Positions 9,870 through 22,095 of a stretch of DNA of 64,000 bases are shown one piece after another. The notes beneath the pieces were generated by a model. That model ran no database searches, had not been told where the DNA came from, and saw nothing but the letters and a program-made list of their open reading frames with translations. The DNA lies in NCBI GenBank assembly GCA_027919835.1, contig JANVFP010000020.1, forward strand, positions 992,001-1,056,000, in the 5' to 3' direction. Within the stretch, counting starts at the first letter, position 1, and every line of letters begins with the position of its first letter. Source of the DNA: Lentinula raphanica. Its lineage: Eukaryota > Basidiomycota > Agaricomycetes > Agaricales > Omphalotaceae. A program made the position numbers and the translations under genes.

Positions 9870-12800
9870 ATGACTCGTTTAACCGCATCTCGAGCTCGAG
9901 CGCTAGCTCTCTTGTGTCTCGGAGCAGCCATCTCTTCGAGTGTTCTTGCTGTGCCTGTTCAACCAGCACCTCTTCTCATTAGCTCCGACCCATCCCTCAA
10001 CGGAGCTACGCCTCTCGTACGATCTTCTCAACTTATGGGCCAGACCTCGGAAGTCGCTACACCCCAACGTCAGGCTGATCTTGGTCCTCATCGAGTATGT
10101 CTCTTATTCTTCGCTCGGTGCTCCGATTGTAATGCCAGGAACTTTTTAGGACAGTGGTGACCTTGCTACTGTCGATGATCTGGAGCACGATCTAGGTGGG
10201 ATGAGTGATAGGCCTGTAAGTGGCTGGCCTCCTCTTCCTGTCATTCAAGTTGCTGATTGTTGACATGACTTGTGCGCATTTTTGCTACTCATTTTAGCCC
10301 CACACCTCAATCGATATCTCTGTCAACTTAGACCATCGAGCTGATCTCTCGAAACGTGGCGATGATGATTTGAAAGCTAAGAAACCAATAACATTCAGTG
10401 ATGTCTGCATTGTACTTCAATTGAACAATTCCATCCTTTAACCGATTTCTTTCTTTCACGCTCTTCATCCTTTAGGTCCTTGATAGGCTCCAGGCAGATT
10501 ACAAACTACTTGTTCAATATGGTGTCCACTCATCAGAGATTTTGAAACTGTCGAACGGGGAATCTGAGCCTCAAATGGAGAAGCTCTTTCAGGAGTGGAT
10601 ACCTACGCTCCGCAATATCCTGGACTACGCAAACAAAGTTCCAAAGTTGCAGGTTATTTCGGATTCGACTCCCATCCCTGAACGGGAACTCCAACACCAA
10701 GCTCTGGAGAATTTGGCCGCGTGGAATGGCTTTATCAGCGAAAAGGCGCTTGCTGAATTGCAGAACAGTCAGAATGTGATAGTGGAGGTGTGTACTTTGA
10801 TACTGCGATTTGTATGTCTTCCTCTACTCAGTGCACGGAAATCACAGGCCACTTTGAAAAAATATCAGAAAACCTTGTCTGAAATGTATCAAAAGGAGCA
10901 ACGACTACTACGTGTCCAGAGCTCAGATAAGTATCCGACTAAACTCAAAAAGTTCGTTGAGGAATATCGCCCTCGGCTTGGGGCCATGTTAAGTTTTGCA
11001 CGACAAATCAAGGCTCATCCCGATGGTGAAGTGTTCCCTAGTGCTGATCTTCGAAGTCAAGCCTCAGATATGATCAAATCTGCTGAGGAGAATCTTCGCT
11101 TGCTCCAGGAAGATCAACAGCGAGCTGAGAGTTTGAATCAGGGTGAGCATCAGATTTCGATGTGATTGTTTTCGTCCTCCATTGATTCTGTACTAGGAAC
11201 CAATCTCGAAAAGACAGAAGGAAGCAGAGGAAAGACATGAGGCTTGCACTCGGAGAAAGGGTGTGTAGCAAGTCTATGATGTGACTTTTTCGTTCATCCT
11301 TCAGAACTTAATTATTTACAGGGCAGTAAGGATCGTAAAGCAAAGAGTATGTATCGAATTTGCACTTCATGAGTATCCAAGTTTAATCCTTCCTCATTCT
11401 TCGCATTAGGACCTTCGTCGCATCAGGAGCCTGCCAAAGACTTGAATACGGATAAAATGGATATAGACGACCCTAAAGGAAAGAGTATGTATCGAATTTG
11501 CACTCTCTTGAGTATTTGATCCATCCTCATCCATCGTACTAGAACCCGAAAGCTGGTCCTGAAGAAGAAGAAATATCTGTCGAGTGAGGAAAGATGGTGA
11601 GACAGTGGCATTGGTGTTGTCGGGGAGATGCTGGTTCATTGCCTCTTACCAAGAACTTGCTGCTTTCCCATTCTTCCGAGTCCGAGAAACGGTTGGCGTT
11701 CTCTGATGATGATAGTATTTGTTCACCCACTGTTATCCAAAGGAACGAAGATCTGTCTTTGACTCTCGTTCGTACATCTCCGTTTGAACGGTGAAAATTC
11801 TAGCCCCCTTTTTCTTCGAGGGTCGGAAATCAGTGAAGTCGTTGCGTGAGTTGTGTTTATTATCAAAGTCTTTAATCAATGATATAGCTCGATAGCCTGT
11901 CAGCCCGCTGTGAGGTCTGAGTATCATAATACGATATAGCTTCAGGCGAAATATCATACCAAACAGTGACCTAGTCAACCGCCGTGTTGACCCTTTCCGC
12001 CATTCATGTCTTTTTGATCCCACTTGACTGTGAGTACTGGTTCATCTAGGCTGACCTCCAGTTCGAGACAATGAAAGGCTAAGCGTACTCAGTACGGTCA
12101 ATTTTCGCAGCTGATTGTTCTCCTCTCACCTGGCCTCTTGTTGAAGATACTACAACATACCCCTTCACTCGCTGAGCTTCGACAAACGGCGGATTTCGTG
12201 ACAATGTTGCCCAGCCTCAGGCGTGGTCCTACCATCCCTTCATCCGTTTGATTTTTTGGATCTTCACAGTGCGCAGGGTCTTGTTCGTGCATTGGATGAG
12301 TGTAGCAGTTTTGCGAGGTGGAAGGTTGATCGTGAGTAACGAGGACTCGGTCTGAGACAGGCAAAGTAAGTAAACATAAATTCAGCGGAAGAGACGTACA
12401 AGGTTGACTATCAGCTGAAGTTTCCAAGCTCGAGAGCAGGAGTAGTACTGAAGCGTTATAGAGAGAACAAATTAGAACTTACAACGCTGTTCAGACCATC
12501 ATCGGGGTAGGCGATGTTGACATCGAAGAATTCGTCACGCCGGCGTCGGTGTATTCGATGAAGGTGGGAGCTTCAGGTATCTCGTACTAGAAGCAGATCG
12601 AACTCGAAAGAGAATTGGAACTTCAGCACAAAACAGTTGAACTCGGAACCGTGGTTAGGGTTTCCTCTCGGACCGGGAAATCCGTTCATTGCGACTGAGC
12701 GCGACTCACACCAAACTCACCACTTCAAGACTACGGATCCATGTATCGCCCATTCCTCTAGCTCCTCAAGGCCTCAAACTTGTCTCACCTGAGAGATAGA

Positions 12801-13650
12801 AATCTTGCTGAACCTCGTATTTGGAGTAGATCTTGTGGCAGTAGTTGCTCTTGGGCAGTCGAGGAAGAATTCTGGTCTCTAGAGTGGTTAGAGCTTACAA
12901 TGAGGTCCGATAAAATCTAAAAGGGTGATGAATTCACCAAGTTCACCTTTTAGGTGAGTAAACCAATGCTTCCTCTCGTGTTCATCTCGATAGTAAATCC
13001 TCGAAGAAAGATCACTGCCGTATCGTAACAACGCCAAAGAAATCATCTGTATACACCACTGACGGACATGTCTTGCTTATGAAAATTTCTTGAGAAGGCA
13101 GAGACGCGTAGAAAAGTCTCAGTCACAGGATCCTAGGACAACTGTGGAGACAGAAACCTGCACATCTGCACAGCAGAAAGGTGTCGGATGGACATCCGAC
13201 GTCCCAGTGGGATGATCGATGATCTCCTAGCTGTTCTCGTTGAGAAGAAGCAACGATTGTCACCTCTACTCTCATCTCCCCCTCTCGTCACCCCATCCCT
13301 CGGTTTCCTCCCTTATCCACCTATTGAAGGACCTTATTCAAACTCGGCTTCGTAACGCTGGAATAGAACTCCCCCAAGCTCACCCCTTACCCTCCCCATC
13401 ACCGATGTGAACCCCAGGAACATAATCCTGCTACGTTCGCCCATACACAAGCACACTGCGCGTCATCCTTAGTACCGCTGGGAACGTTGGATTGAGATCA
13501 GGGTGTTGACGAACTTCAACCGATTCGTGGATTCGCGGGTTGGGCGAGTATGTGACTTAGTGCATCTGATAAACACGCGAGAGTGGTATTGACTTATAGA
13601 CCATAGCCTTGATTCAAGCTCATCTATCTCGCAGGAAAGATCGATTCATG
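9300..13650 (+). repeat. Tandem segmental duplication, unit 2
   Basis: Partner of 3700-8760 and without the 5.45-7.2 kb insertion. See the entry for unit 1 for matched blocks. Confidence 0.8.
9870..11240 (+). CDS. Secreted protein of unknown function, copy 2
   Basis: Exons 9870-10094, 10150-10215, 10298-10402, 10476-10787, 10848-11142 and 11197-11240 join in frame. The N-terminus is nearly the same signal peptide as in copy 1 (RALALLCLGAAISSSVLA), so export is likely. The mature part is hydrophilic and helical; two segments are alike (RNILDYANKVPKL in exon 4, AMLSFARQIKAHP in exon 5), which suggests an internal duplication of a helical unit. The end carries a Gln/Glu-rich helix (EDQQRAESLN). 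With the donor GTGAGC and acceptor TACTAG the last exon stops after 14 codons. Small exon-like blocks with GTATGT donors follow to about 11600 and may belong to an alternative 3' end. No domain is recognised. Cysteines are scarce, which argues against a classical cysteine-rich effector. Confidence 0.7.
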
Positions 13651-15431
13651 TCCGTCTGGCATCGACATATTGGGTGCTGCAAGGAAAGGTTGTTCCACCT
13701 ACTGTTTCATGCGCATCCCGGGTTGAGGCCTGAGGAGACATCCACATACTAGGCTTCATGTCATTCTCCACTGGCGATGTCTCTTCCGCCATCCACGACC
13801 TATAGCCAGGACGAATCCCACCATCGATTCAGCCTTCTGCAGTTTCCGTCGTCAACGCACCATTCCATACCCGAACGGTCATATCGACAAAACATGACCG
13901 TTACTCCTTCGTCGTTCTGTCTTCCGTACACCAAGACAACATCAACAGAACAGCGAAAGCATAGCGATATCGACGATGCTCGTGCAGTAAACGGGAAGAC
14001 TTCAATGGGGGAAAGGTGTAGGATGCTTTGTTGTGCTTTCATCTGCACAAACGACGTATACCAAGACTGCGTGTGGTCGCACGGGTATGGGTATAGGAGG
14101 GGAAGGGAGGGGAGCTCACGCCGCTCGGTCTCTCGTTTTTGAAAGAGTTCGCGACCGACTGCGTGTAGTTGCGATGAAGGAGAAGAGCTGTATGAAGAAG
14201 GTCAGAACGGTTTCCTCTTCCGTATAATACATCCACTCACCAACTGCCTTACACCCCCCCTTTCTCCCTCCATCCGTCCTCCCACATCCCTCTTGTCCTC
14301 ACTCCAAAATTTCATTTGCTCTTTTCCCTTCCCCTATGTCCTTAGATGCAGCCCGAGAGCAAGGTAGGCAAGAAAAAAGGGAAGGAAACCGCACGAGTAC
14401 GGGGATGTGGGGATAGAAAAAGGAGGGCTGGACGGTCGTCGTTATCCTCGTACTTCCTTGTTGAGCAAAAGAATCCGACGATCAGTCTTGGGTTGAAGGA
14501 GTGCAAATCGATGTCAAGTGGTGTATGCGTCCGTGTCTTGTAAGCCGTCGTTGTTTTTTGAAGCTGTTGAGTGACGCTGAAGGGTGCTTGATAGAATCAC
14601 ATCTGGTTCGACCCTTGAGGTCGCTCGCTATCGCAGGAGAAATCAACTACTCAAGACTGTTGACGCAAGTAGTGAATGGAAAAGGCGTAGACTGAACGAT
14701 GGTAGCGGGCGTATACGTATAAAGTATGGTCATCAACGATGCCAAGGAATGTTCACATACACCATGTAGCAGGACGTACGTTACTATTTCCTCAATGTGT
14801 ACACTATCGAACATCAAATGTTATTCTATAGTTTCAGACTAAGAAAGAGACTGTCCCCCGAGCCTCGATCTACAACCGGAGAAACCTGTCATTGATGAAA
14901 AAGATCCAGCCTGTATATTTTCGCATCGTGATTCCAAGTTCCCGCAACTTAATCTGAAGAGATTCTCTACAAGATCTAACGATCGAGATGAAAGGAGTTT
15001 AGTCGAGGATAGTAAGAAGGATCAAAATGGAGGGCAGATAAATATTTTCAGAGGATTAACGATAAGTAGTCTGATGGGAACAAAGCATCAGCAACGAGAA
15101 TTCGAATGTAGAAGTGGTTGGGCTTGGGGTTAGTGCTCTGTTGTATTTCCCTCGTTGCGACGAATGGTGCTGAAGTATGGAGAAAGTATTCGTTTGTCAG
15201 ATATACTATCAAATCACAGAACCAAAAAACACGCGTGGGCGTCGAGGAAGGTTTTGGCGAGCAGGAAGGCCGAGTAATGTTAGTGTATACATAACTCTCT
15301 GTGAGTGGATATGTATCTTGGTCATGAGTTTTTGCATGGTCGTCAGCATTCATCGACGTTCAGCTTACAGATAGAAGTCTAATCCCATTTTCAAGTACAT
15401 ATTACGCTCCAATGGTACTAAGGCATAGTAA
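11241..15431. other. Long stretch without a supported gene
   Basis: 11320-13650 is the 3' part of duplication unit 2. 13650-15431 holds only unconnected ORFs of 60-120 codons on both strands (for example 13777-14142 plus and 15048-15353 minus) with no domain, signal peptide or exon chain that I can support. A basic Lys/Arg-rich ORF at 14346-14543 was not accepted. Confidence 0.45.
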
Positions 15432-16479
15432 TTACTCTTGAGTGTAGGTTTCATCAGCCAACTCCTTCAACTTGGAGACGACATCAGCAGTGATCTCCTT
15501 CCATTCTCCTTCATTGTCATGCTCTTGTTTATGAACGGGGACGAGTATTATGTCAAGCCTATCTCCTGCCCAATGACCTTGTGCAAGCCACTCGCCATCA
15601 TACATAGTAGAAACCGGCGAATCAACTTCTTCGGATCGACCAATGAGAGCATACCTGCGTCATACTGTCCAGCTTCGCGAGAGTCACGCACTCTCGTTTC
15701 GACAGGTTGCGAAGCATCCAACGGTCCCCGTGTTGTTGAACAGGCATGAAATTTAACAGAGAAATGCGACGGATCCAAGGCTGTTGCTCATCGCGACAAG
15801 AGGCATTCAGGAGTTCTTTCCGGAGGTCACTGTTCTTCTCCACTCTTTCATCCCTGAAGATGAGAGATTCCTCTGGAGAGAGTGGCTTGCGGAAATAAGC
15901 TCCGGCGATGTAGTAAAGTGCCATCCCAAGCTTGTCGCGCACTAGTTCGCACTTGAACTTTTTGATGTCTTTCTCGGTGAGCATGTTTTCCGGCAAGGTA
16001 TACACATAGTCTCCGAGGAGGATGACACGACTCCCGGCCCAGCTCTGATATTTGAGTTTGCCGCACAGGGAGTGATAACGAACCTGTTCAGTGACCTCCC
16101 ACAAGAGCGTGCAAGTGAGAGAAAAGCAGAGCAAGTGGATGTAATCCTTGCGAAGGTATTCGGCAATGAGTATGAGAAGTTCAGCAGGAAGCTGGCACCG
16201 ACCCGGAGGTGGTGATTGATTGTAGCCTATTCACAAATCCAAGGTCAGCAAGAATACTTCATACTTTGAATCAGTCAGCGATAAGACCCACTTTGAGACC
16301 ATTTTCCGACTTCTGGAGTTCGTTGCACGACCGCGGTTTTCAAGGTATGTCGAAGGAACAACAGGGGCGATGAGATAGTTGACTATGGGACTGGAACACC
16401 AGAAAAATTCCCCGAGTTCTCCTAGATTACCCGTGGCTTGCCTTTTAGCGACGCTAATGATGTTCCAGTACTGTCCCAT
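15432..16479 (-). pseudogene. F-box-like family, copy A, frameshifted pseudogene
   Basis: The N-terminus MGQYWNIISVAKRQATGNL matches the other four copies. Two lesions show when it is compared with copy B. Near 16180-16200 about 2 bases are missing just before the F-box core (AELLILIAEYL). Near 15641-15660 about 5 bases are missing before the GRSDDP block, so the frame ends early at 15622. The old C-terminus can still be read in the next frame (DGEWLAQGHWAGDRLDI) down to a stop at 15432. The family intron after the first exon has a weakened donor (GTGGGT). The rest is well conserved, which suggests recent inactivation. It lies at the 3' end of the array. Confidence 0.85.
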
Positions 16480-16855
16480 TGCGACTATGGAAGTGAAAGA
16501 CAGGAAGAACTTATTATGATTTCCGTATGAAATGGCGTTGAAATTTCGTATTAAAGGAGTGAGTAAACCGGTGAGTCAACCTGAGTCAACCAAGATATTG
16601 ATGTAGCGACCACGTTGCTATTCAATCTCTTTTCACGCGACGCGACGCGGGTAGCAGGACACCCTGGTGACATGTTCACTGAGTAACAGACTGGTCTACA
16701 CACTCGATCAAAAGTTCTACCAGCAAGACCCCAACCTCAGCTGAAGAGTTCAAGTGCACAAAACGGACTGCATTGCTGTCTCTAGTAGAAAATCAAGGAC
16801 ACTGAGTACATTTTACGCTCAAGTAAGAGAGAGGCCTATTGAGGATTCTCGAGTG

Positions 16856-17930
16856 TCAATCCAAATACAATTTCCCCCTATAATCATCTTCAACGGCCAG
16901 CGCTTTCAACTTCGACACCACACCAGCAGTGATTTCCTTCCAATCTCCTTCATCACCGTTTTCTTTTTCATGAGCCGAGACGAGTGTTATGTCAATCCTA
17001 TCTCCTGCCCAAGGTCCCTTGACAAGCCAATCACCTCCACGCATGGAAACAGAAGGATCATCGGATCGAGCAATAAGAGTATAGATGACCTGATCCATGT
17101 CCCTCGTCCAGGCGAGAGTCACATACTCGCGTTTCGAAAGGTTGCGAAGCATCCAGCGGTCCCCGGGCTGTGGGACAGGCATGAACTCTGACCGACGAGG
17201 TTCCACCCAACGCCTGAATCTGGTCTGATCATAGCATACAGCTTCCAAGAGTTCTTCCCAGAGATCCCTGTTCTCCTTGACTCTGATATCATTGAAAATG
17301 AAATCTGTTCTTGGACTGAGCGGCTCTGGGAAGTAACGGTACGCGATGTGGTAGAATGCGGTTCCGAGCTCGTCGCAACTGACTTCATTGAGCGTTAATT
17401 TTTCTTTGTCTTGCTCAGTAAGGACAGTCTCTGGCAAGGACCCAGCATAATCTCCGAGGAGAATGATACGGCTCCCAGCCCAGCTATCATGTTCCAATTT
17501 GGAGCAGAGAGAGCGGTAACGACTCTGTCCACTGACCTCCCACAAGAGTGTGCAAGTGAGAGAGAAGCAGAGCAGATGCAGATAATCTTTGCCAAGGTCT
17601 TCGGCGATAATTATCAGGAGCTCAACAGGGAGTGCGAGAAGAGCCGCCGAGGTGGTATTTGATTGCAGCCTATTCACAGCTTCAGCGTCAGCAAGACTAC
17701 TCTTCAAATGTTGTATCGATTAATGACGAGACTCACCTTGAGACCAGTTTATGAATTTTAGTGCTCGTTTCGTGGCAACTGCTTTCGGGTTTGTATGTCG
17801 AAGGAACGACAGGAGCGATGAGATAGGGGACCAGTATGGGACTTGAATACCAAAAAAATTCGCCGAATTTTCCTAGATGACCTGTGGATTGGCAGTTATC
17901 AATGCTGATCAGATTCCAGTACTGTCCCAT
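16856..17930 (-). CDS. F-box-like domain protein, copy B
   Basis: Two exons, 17930-17737 and 17669-16856, give 335 residues. The family has a conserved start (MGQYWN, then GKFGEFFW), a segment LLALPVELLIIIAEDLGKDY around residue 80 that fits an F-box-like Skp1-binding helix, a region WAGSRIILLGDY, then GDRWMLRNLSKREYVTL and GPWAGDRIDITLVS near the C-terminus. By analogy it may act as an adaptor of an SCF ubiquitin ligase, but the target-binding part has no recognised repeat, so this is only inference. I chose the start at MGQYW because all five copies share it. The intron (67 nt) sits between the N-terminal motif and the F-box-like helix, as in copy C, while copies D and E have no intron there. 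Alternative: a fungal expansion of unknown role. Confidence 0.72.
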
Positions 17931-18652
17931 TGCGGATTTGGTGGTGAAAGAAATATGGACGAGTGGGAAACAGGAAGTGGCACCGGGGTGGCACTCAAGT
18001 TGGCGGCAGGAGTCAACGAAGACGTTTATGTAAGCACGATTGGTCATCATCTTCTCACGATGTGTATCATTGATGGACAAGTGTCCCTGGTCTTTCGCGG
18101 TTCACTCAAGGTTCACTTGTGCGAGGATCCTGCTTAAGTATCGTGTTACTTCGATTATTACGATCCAAGGTACGGGCAGCCAAAGTCTGAACGTCAAAGA
18201 AGAGATCGGAGGAACGAGCTGAAGAGGTTACGATACGCTACTTCTCGCTCAACGACCAGTATGTTCAACAAAAGGTCGGTTCTACTGGTACTCGGAAACA
18301 ATCCTGGAGAACAGAGAGATTGACGAACTGTTGCATGCACATTCAACGCGGTGAGCATCCCGCGATTGTGAACATTCCTCGCCACTTCCTTTCCTCTTCC
18401 TGTTCATGGCCCAAGTAAAAACTTCGTCACCGCAGAACCTCTGTGGCGCTCTCCTTATTTGCATCGAACATACCAAGAATGTGCTGCGTCAAAAGTTGAT
18501 CAACCCATGTTGTTCATAGTATGTTGATATATTGTCCTTTGAGTGCACGAAACGCACTGCATTGCGGTCTCTAGTATAGAAAAATCAAGATTACACAATG
18601 AGTACATTTGACGTTCGAAAAGTAAGACGGGCCTAATAAGTATTCTTGAGTG

Positions 18653-19748
18653 TCAATCCAGGTATAATCCTTCCCTATAATCATCTTCAACAGCCAGCGC
18701 CTTCAACTTCGACACAACACCAGCAGTAATCTCCTTCCAATCTTCCTCGTCGCCGCGTTCTTTTTCATGAGTCGAGACGAGTGTGATATCAATCCTATCT
18801 CCTGCCCAAGGTCCTTCTATAAGCCAATCACCTCCATGCATATCCACAGATGGATCATCAGATCGACCGATAAGAGTATAGATGACCTGCTCCATATTGT
18901 CTATCCAGGCGAGAGTCACATACTCTCGTTTCGAAAGGTTGCGAAGCATCCAGCGGTCCCCGGGTTGTGGGACAGGTATGAAATCACATGGACGAGCTAA
19001 GATCCAACGCCTGAATCGTTCGTCTTCATAAGGGGGACTGGTGAGTTCTCTCCAAAAGTTTCTATCCTCCTTGACTCTTCTATCATCCAAGACCAGGAAT
19101 CGCTCTGGAGGGGGTAGCACTCTATAATAACCGAGCACGGCGTTGTAAAATGCTCTTCCGCTCTTGGGATCATCGAGAACGTCTCGCTCAGGTTTTATCT
19201 CTTGTAGATATTTTATGTCTTCCTCGGTGAGCAGGCCTTCCGGCAAGGTCTCAAGATAGTCTCCGAGGAGGATGACACGACTCCCGGCCCAGCTCTCGTG
19301 TTTCAGTTTAGAGTACAGAGAGCGATGACGAGTCTGTCCGGTGACCTCCCACAGGAGCGTACAGGTGAGGGAAAAGCAGAGCAAGTGCAAGTAATCTTGT
19401 TCGAGGTCTTCGGCAATGATTAGGAGGAGCTCGACAGGAAGCGCGAGGAGAGCCACCGAGGTGGCATTTGATCGTACTCTATACAAGTTCACAAGTTGGA
19501 CGTCAACAAGAAGTTGAATCGATTAACGATAAAACCTACTTCGAGACCATCTCTTGAGACTTGGAGTTCTTTCCACAATGACTGTTTTCGGGTTTGGATG
19601 TTAATGGCATGGTGGGAGCGATGAGATAGTCGAGCAGTATAGGATGAGGATCCCAGAAAAATTTCCCGAGTAGTCCTAGATCATCTGTGGACTGCTTTTT
19701 GTCAATACTGATAATATTCCAGAACTGTCCTGGTTGCCAAGATGGCAT
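18653..19748 (-). CDS. F-box-like domain protein, copy C
   Basis: Exons 19748-19540 and 19478-18653 give 344 residues. The start is slightly different (MPSWQPGQFWNIISIDKKQ), but the following family blocks are all present: LGKFFWDPHP, LPVELLLIIAEDL, LLCFSLTCTLLWEV, WAGSRVILLGDY, GDRWMLRNLSKREYVTLAW, GRSDDPS and GPWAGDRIDITLVS. The donor is GTAGGT and the acceptor GTATAG, with phase 2 as in copy B. It is closest to copy B over the C-terminal 250 residues (SKLKALAVEDDYR is shared), so B and C are probably a recent pair. The middle (around residues 160-220) is the most variable part, which could be the target-binding region. Confidence 0.72.
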
Positions 19749-20093
19749 TTTATTTGAGTTGGGTGGGTGAATGTGGTAGTGAAAGAAAGATATAGTTGAA
19801 GTGAAGCGCTTGAATTCCACCAAGTGGCAAGACGGTTATATAAGCACAATAGGTAGCCACGTTGTTAGAAACAGAATGGAATTTCAGCGGAACGAGCTAC
19901 TGAGTTAGTGGAGAATGAGTTCGAGATTTGGTAGGCACTTGAATACTTTGAAAATGTGAGCGTGAATCGTGGTAGAGAATCGGTATAAAAACAAGCAGAG
20001 AATATACCGGAAATTTGAGACAAGCCCAAAACTTGACAACCGCCAATAAGTTGATACGCCGAACCTTCCACGGTTGGGCTGTAAATTTCCCCC

Positions 20094-21128
20094 TCAATCC
20101 GAAAATTCATCCTCGCGATCTTCTTCATCTGAAACGTCCCTCAATTTCTGCATGACACCATCCGTGATATCCTTCCACTGATCCTTTTCATTCCCATGTT
20201 CCTCTTCGTGGATCGAGACCAGCGTGATATCGATTCTATCCCCTGCCCAAGGTCCTCTGATGAGCCAGTCGCCTCCAGGCATGGAAACACTGGGATCGTC
20301 CGAGCGTCCTATGAGGCAGTAGATCATCTGCGTGAGATAACGCTTGCTGGACTTGGTCATGTATTGGCGTTTGGAGAGATTACGGACCATCCAGCGATCT
20401 CCCTCTGGTTTGGGAAGGATGAAATTTTCCCAGGTGAAGCAAATCCAATGGCCGAAGTGTAATGTGTATGCATCTCGTTCGAGTTCTTTTCGGAGTTTCA
20501 TGTTGGCTCGAACTTTTTCGTTTGCGAACAACGGGGAGACTTGGTTTAGGGAGGGCTCATCGAAATCACGAGCGGCTTCGTAGAGAGCTGATCCGATTTC
20601 CTGATTTTGGCTGTCACCGAGCCCAAGTTCTTCGATGTCTTGAGCGGAAAGCATCGATGGAGGCAAGGTCCCAGCGTAGTCTCCGAGAAGAATGATACGA
20701 CAGCCAGCCCAGCGATGTCGGTCGAGTTCGGAGGAGAGAGAGTCGTACCGAGCTTTTCCGGATAGTTCCCATAGCAGCGTACAAGTCATAGAGAAGCAGA
20801 GGAGATTGAGATAATCCTTCCCGAGGTCTTCGATGATAAGAAGTAAGAGCTCGATGGGCAGTGTAAGGAGTGCTGAAGTGGATGAATCTCTGTTTTTCGG
20901 TAGTACCGTCAGATTATGGATTTGGAAGTCGCGATCGACTAACCCTGTAACAGCTTTTCTTTTAATCTCTTCGAGACTGCCGATATCCGACTCGTATTTT
21001 TCGGAAAGACGCAGAGGCATGAGGCGATCCACGAGACGGGATGCATACCAGAAAAACTCTCCAAGCTTCCCCATATTTCCCATGGCTTCCCGGTGGTCGA
21101 TGTTAATCAAGTTCCAGTATTGCCCCAT
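20094..21128 (-). CDS. F-box-like domain protein, copy D
   Basis: A single exon of 344 codons from MGQYWNLINIDHREAMGNM. The F-box-like helix LPIELLLLIIEDLGKDYLNL is at about residues 90-110, followed by SMTCTLLWELSGKARY, WAGCRIILLGDYAGTLPPSML and the C-terminal GPWAGDRIDITLVSIHEEEH. Copies B and C have an intron just before the F-box. Here that position is bridged by coding sequence (KRKAVTGLVDRDFQIHNL), so the gene structures differ between the B/C and D/E branches. An upstream in-frame ATG exists at 21266, but the family start is at 21128. The 3' flank of this gene (19862-20090) is repeated behind copy E (21870-22090). Confidence 0.76.
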   Translation of the reverse strand: MGQYWNLINIDHREAMGNMGKLGEFFWYASRLVDRLMPLRLSEKYESDIGSLEEIKRKAVTGLVDRDFQIHNLTVLPKNRDSSTSALLTLPIELLLLIIEDLGKDYLNLLCFSMTCTLLWELSGKARYDSLSSELDRHRWAGCRIILLGDYAGTLPPSMLSAQDIEELGLGDSQNQEIGSALYEAARDFDEPSLNQVSPLFANEKVRANMKLRKELERDAYTLHFGHWICFTWENFILPKPEGDRWMVRNLSKRQYMTKSSKRYLTQMIYCLIGRSDDPSVSMPGGDWLIRGPWAGDRIDITLVSIHEEEHGNEKDQWKDITDGVMQKLRDVSDEEDREDEFSD

Positions 21129-21714
21129 GTTTTGTTGAGAGGTGGTAGGTGGGTGGGTAGACTGAGAAAAGAAGCGGCAAGGATTAGTGTTTTTATGTAT
21201 ACGCTTGAGCCAGGCGCGCTTACTTATCGAATTATCGATGGTAATCGTAAATCTACACGAGTTCATACTAACCGAGTGATATACATGCCGAAGCGCTGAA
21301 GCTGAAGTTCAAGGTTTCTTTGGAGCAGGAACTGGGTGTTATGGATGTTACATGAATAACATGAATAGTGTTCGAGCAGGCTGCACCCACGATACCTGGT
21401 TTTTTTTTCTGCAGAGATCACAGAACAGACTCCGTGAAAAAGAAGTATCCATTTCATCGTAGAGAAAGCTTTTAAAAAAGTCGTTCCACTGGCACTGGCT
21501 GCATGTTCTCCAAGATCACCAAGCTTTCGCACTCGGTCCACACGAGGCTATGTAGATGGGTTCAGCCTTCAGGAGAGCGCAAAGGTCCTACGCAACCGGT
21601 ACGTACCATTTCACCCAGATCTTCGTCGACCTTGGTTTGCAAGCATTCCAACAGTTCGATTATCATAGGTTGTGCTGGGGCTCAAAAGAGAGAAAGAGAA
21701 GGTAGTCATCAGAG

Positions 21715-22090
21715 TGAATCGTGTGAGCATCCCACGTAAGCCCGATCAACTCGATAATCCAAACGTTTTTTCTTTTCACCTCTTGTCGTCCTCCGTCGTT
21801 CGTCGGTCAAGGTTCTTAAGTGAAGAAGCATTAACTTGCTTCTTTCGTGCCTTCTCTTCTCGCTGCTTACTCCGTTGTTAGAAACAGAATGATTTTCAGC
21901 GGAACGAGCTACTGAGTTAGTGGAGAATGAGTTCGAGATTTGGTTTAGACCTGGGGCCACCCTTGGATACATTGAAAAGGCGAACGTCAATAGTGGTAGA
22001 GAATATCCGAGAAGTTTGAGACAAGCAGCGTAACACTTGCCCGCCCGCCCATTCGTTGCGCTGAACCCTTTTACGGTTGAGCTGCAGTTT
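21715..22090. repeat. Duplicated flank of the F-box-like genes
   Basis: 21715-21890 matches 23188-23360 (upstream of copy E), and 21870-22090 matches 19862-20090 (downstream of copy D). Together they show the borders of the tandem unit that produced copies D and E. The shared block contains GAGCATCCCACGTAAGCCCG. Confidence 0.8.
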
Positions 22091-22095
22091 TCCCG

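Noticed and set aside
12098..12427. 109-codon minus-strand ORF
   Set aside because: No domain or homologous frame in the other duplication unit; probably chance.
13777..14142. 121-codon plus-strand ORF with start codon
   Set aside because: Composition is unremarkable, and overlapping ORFs of similar size exist on the other strand.
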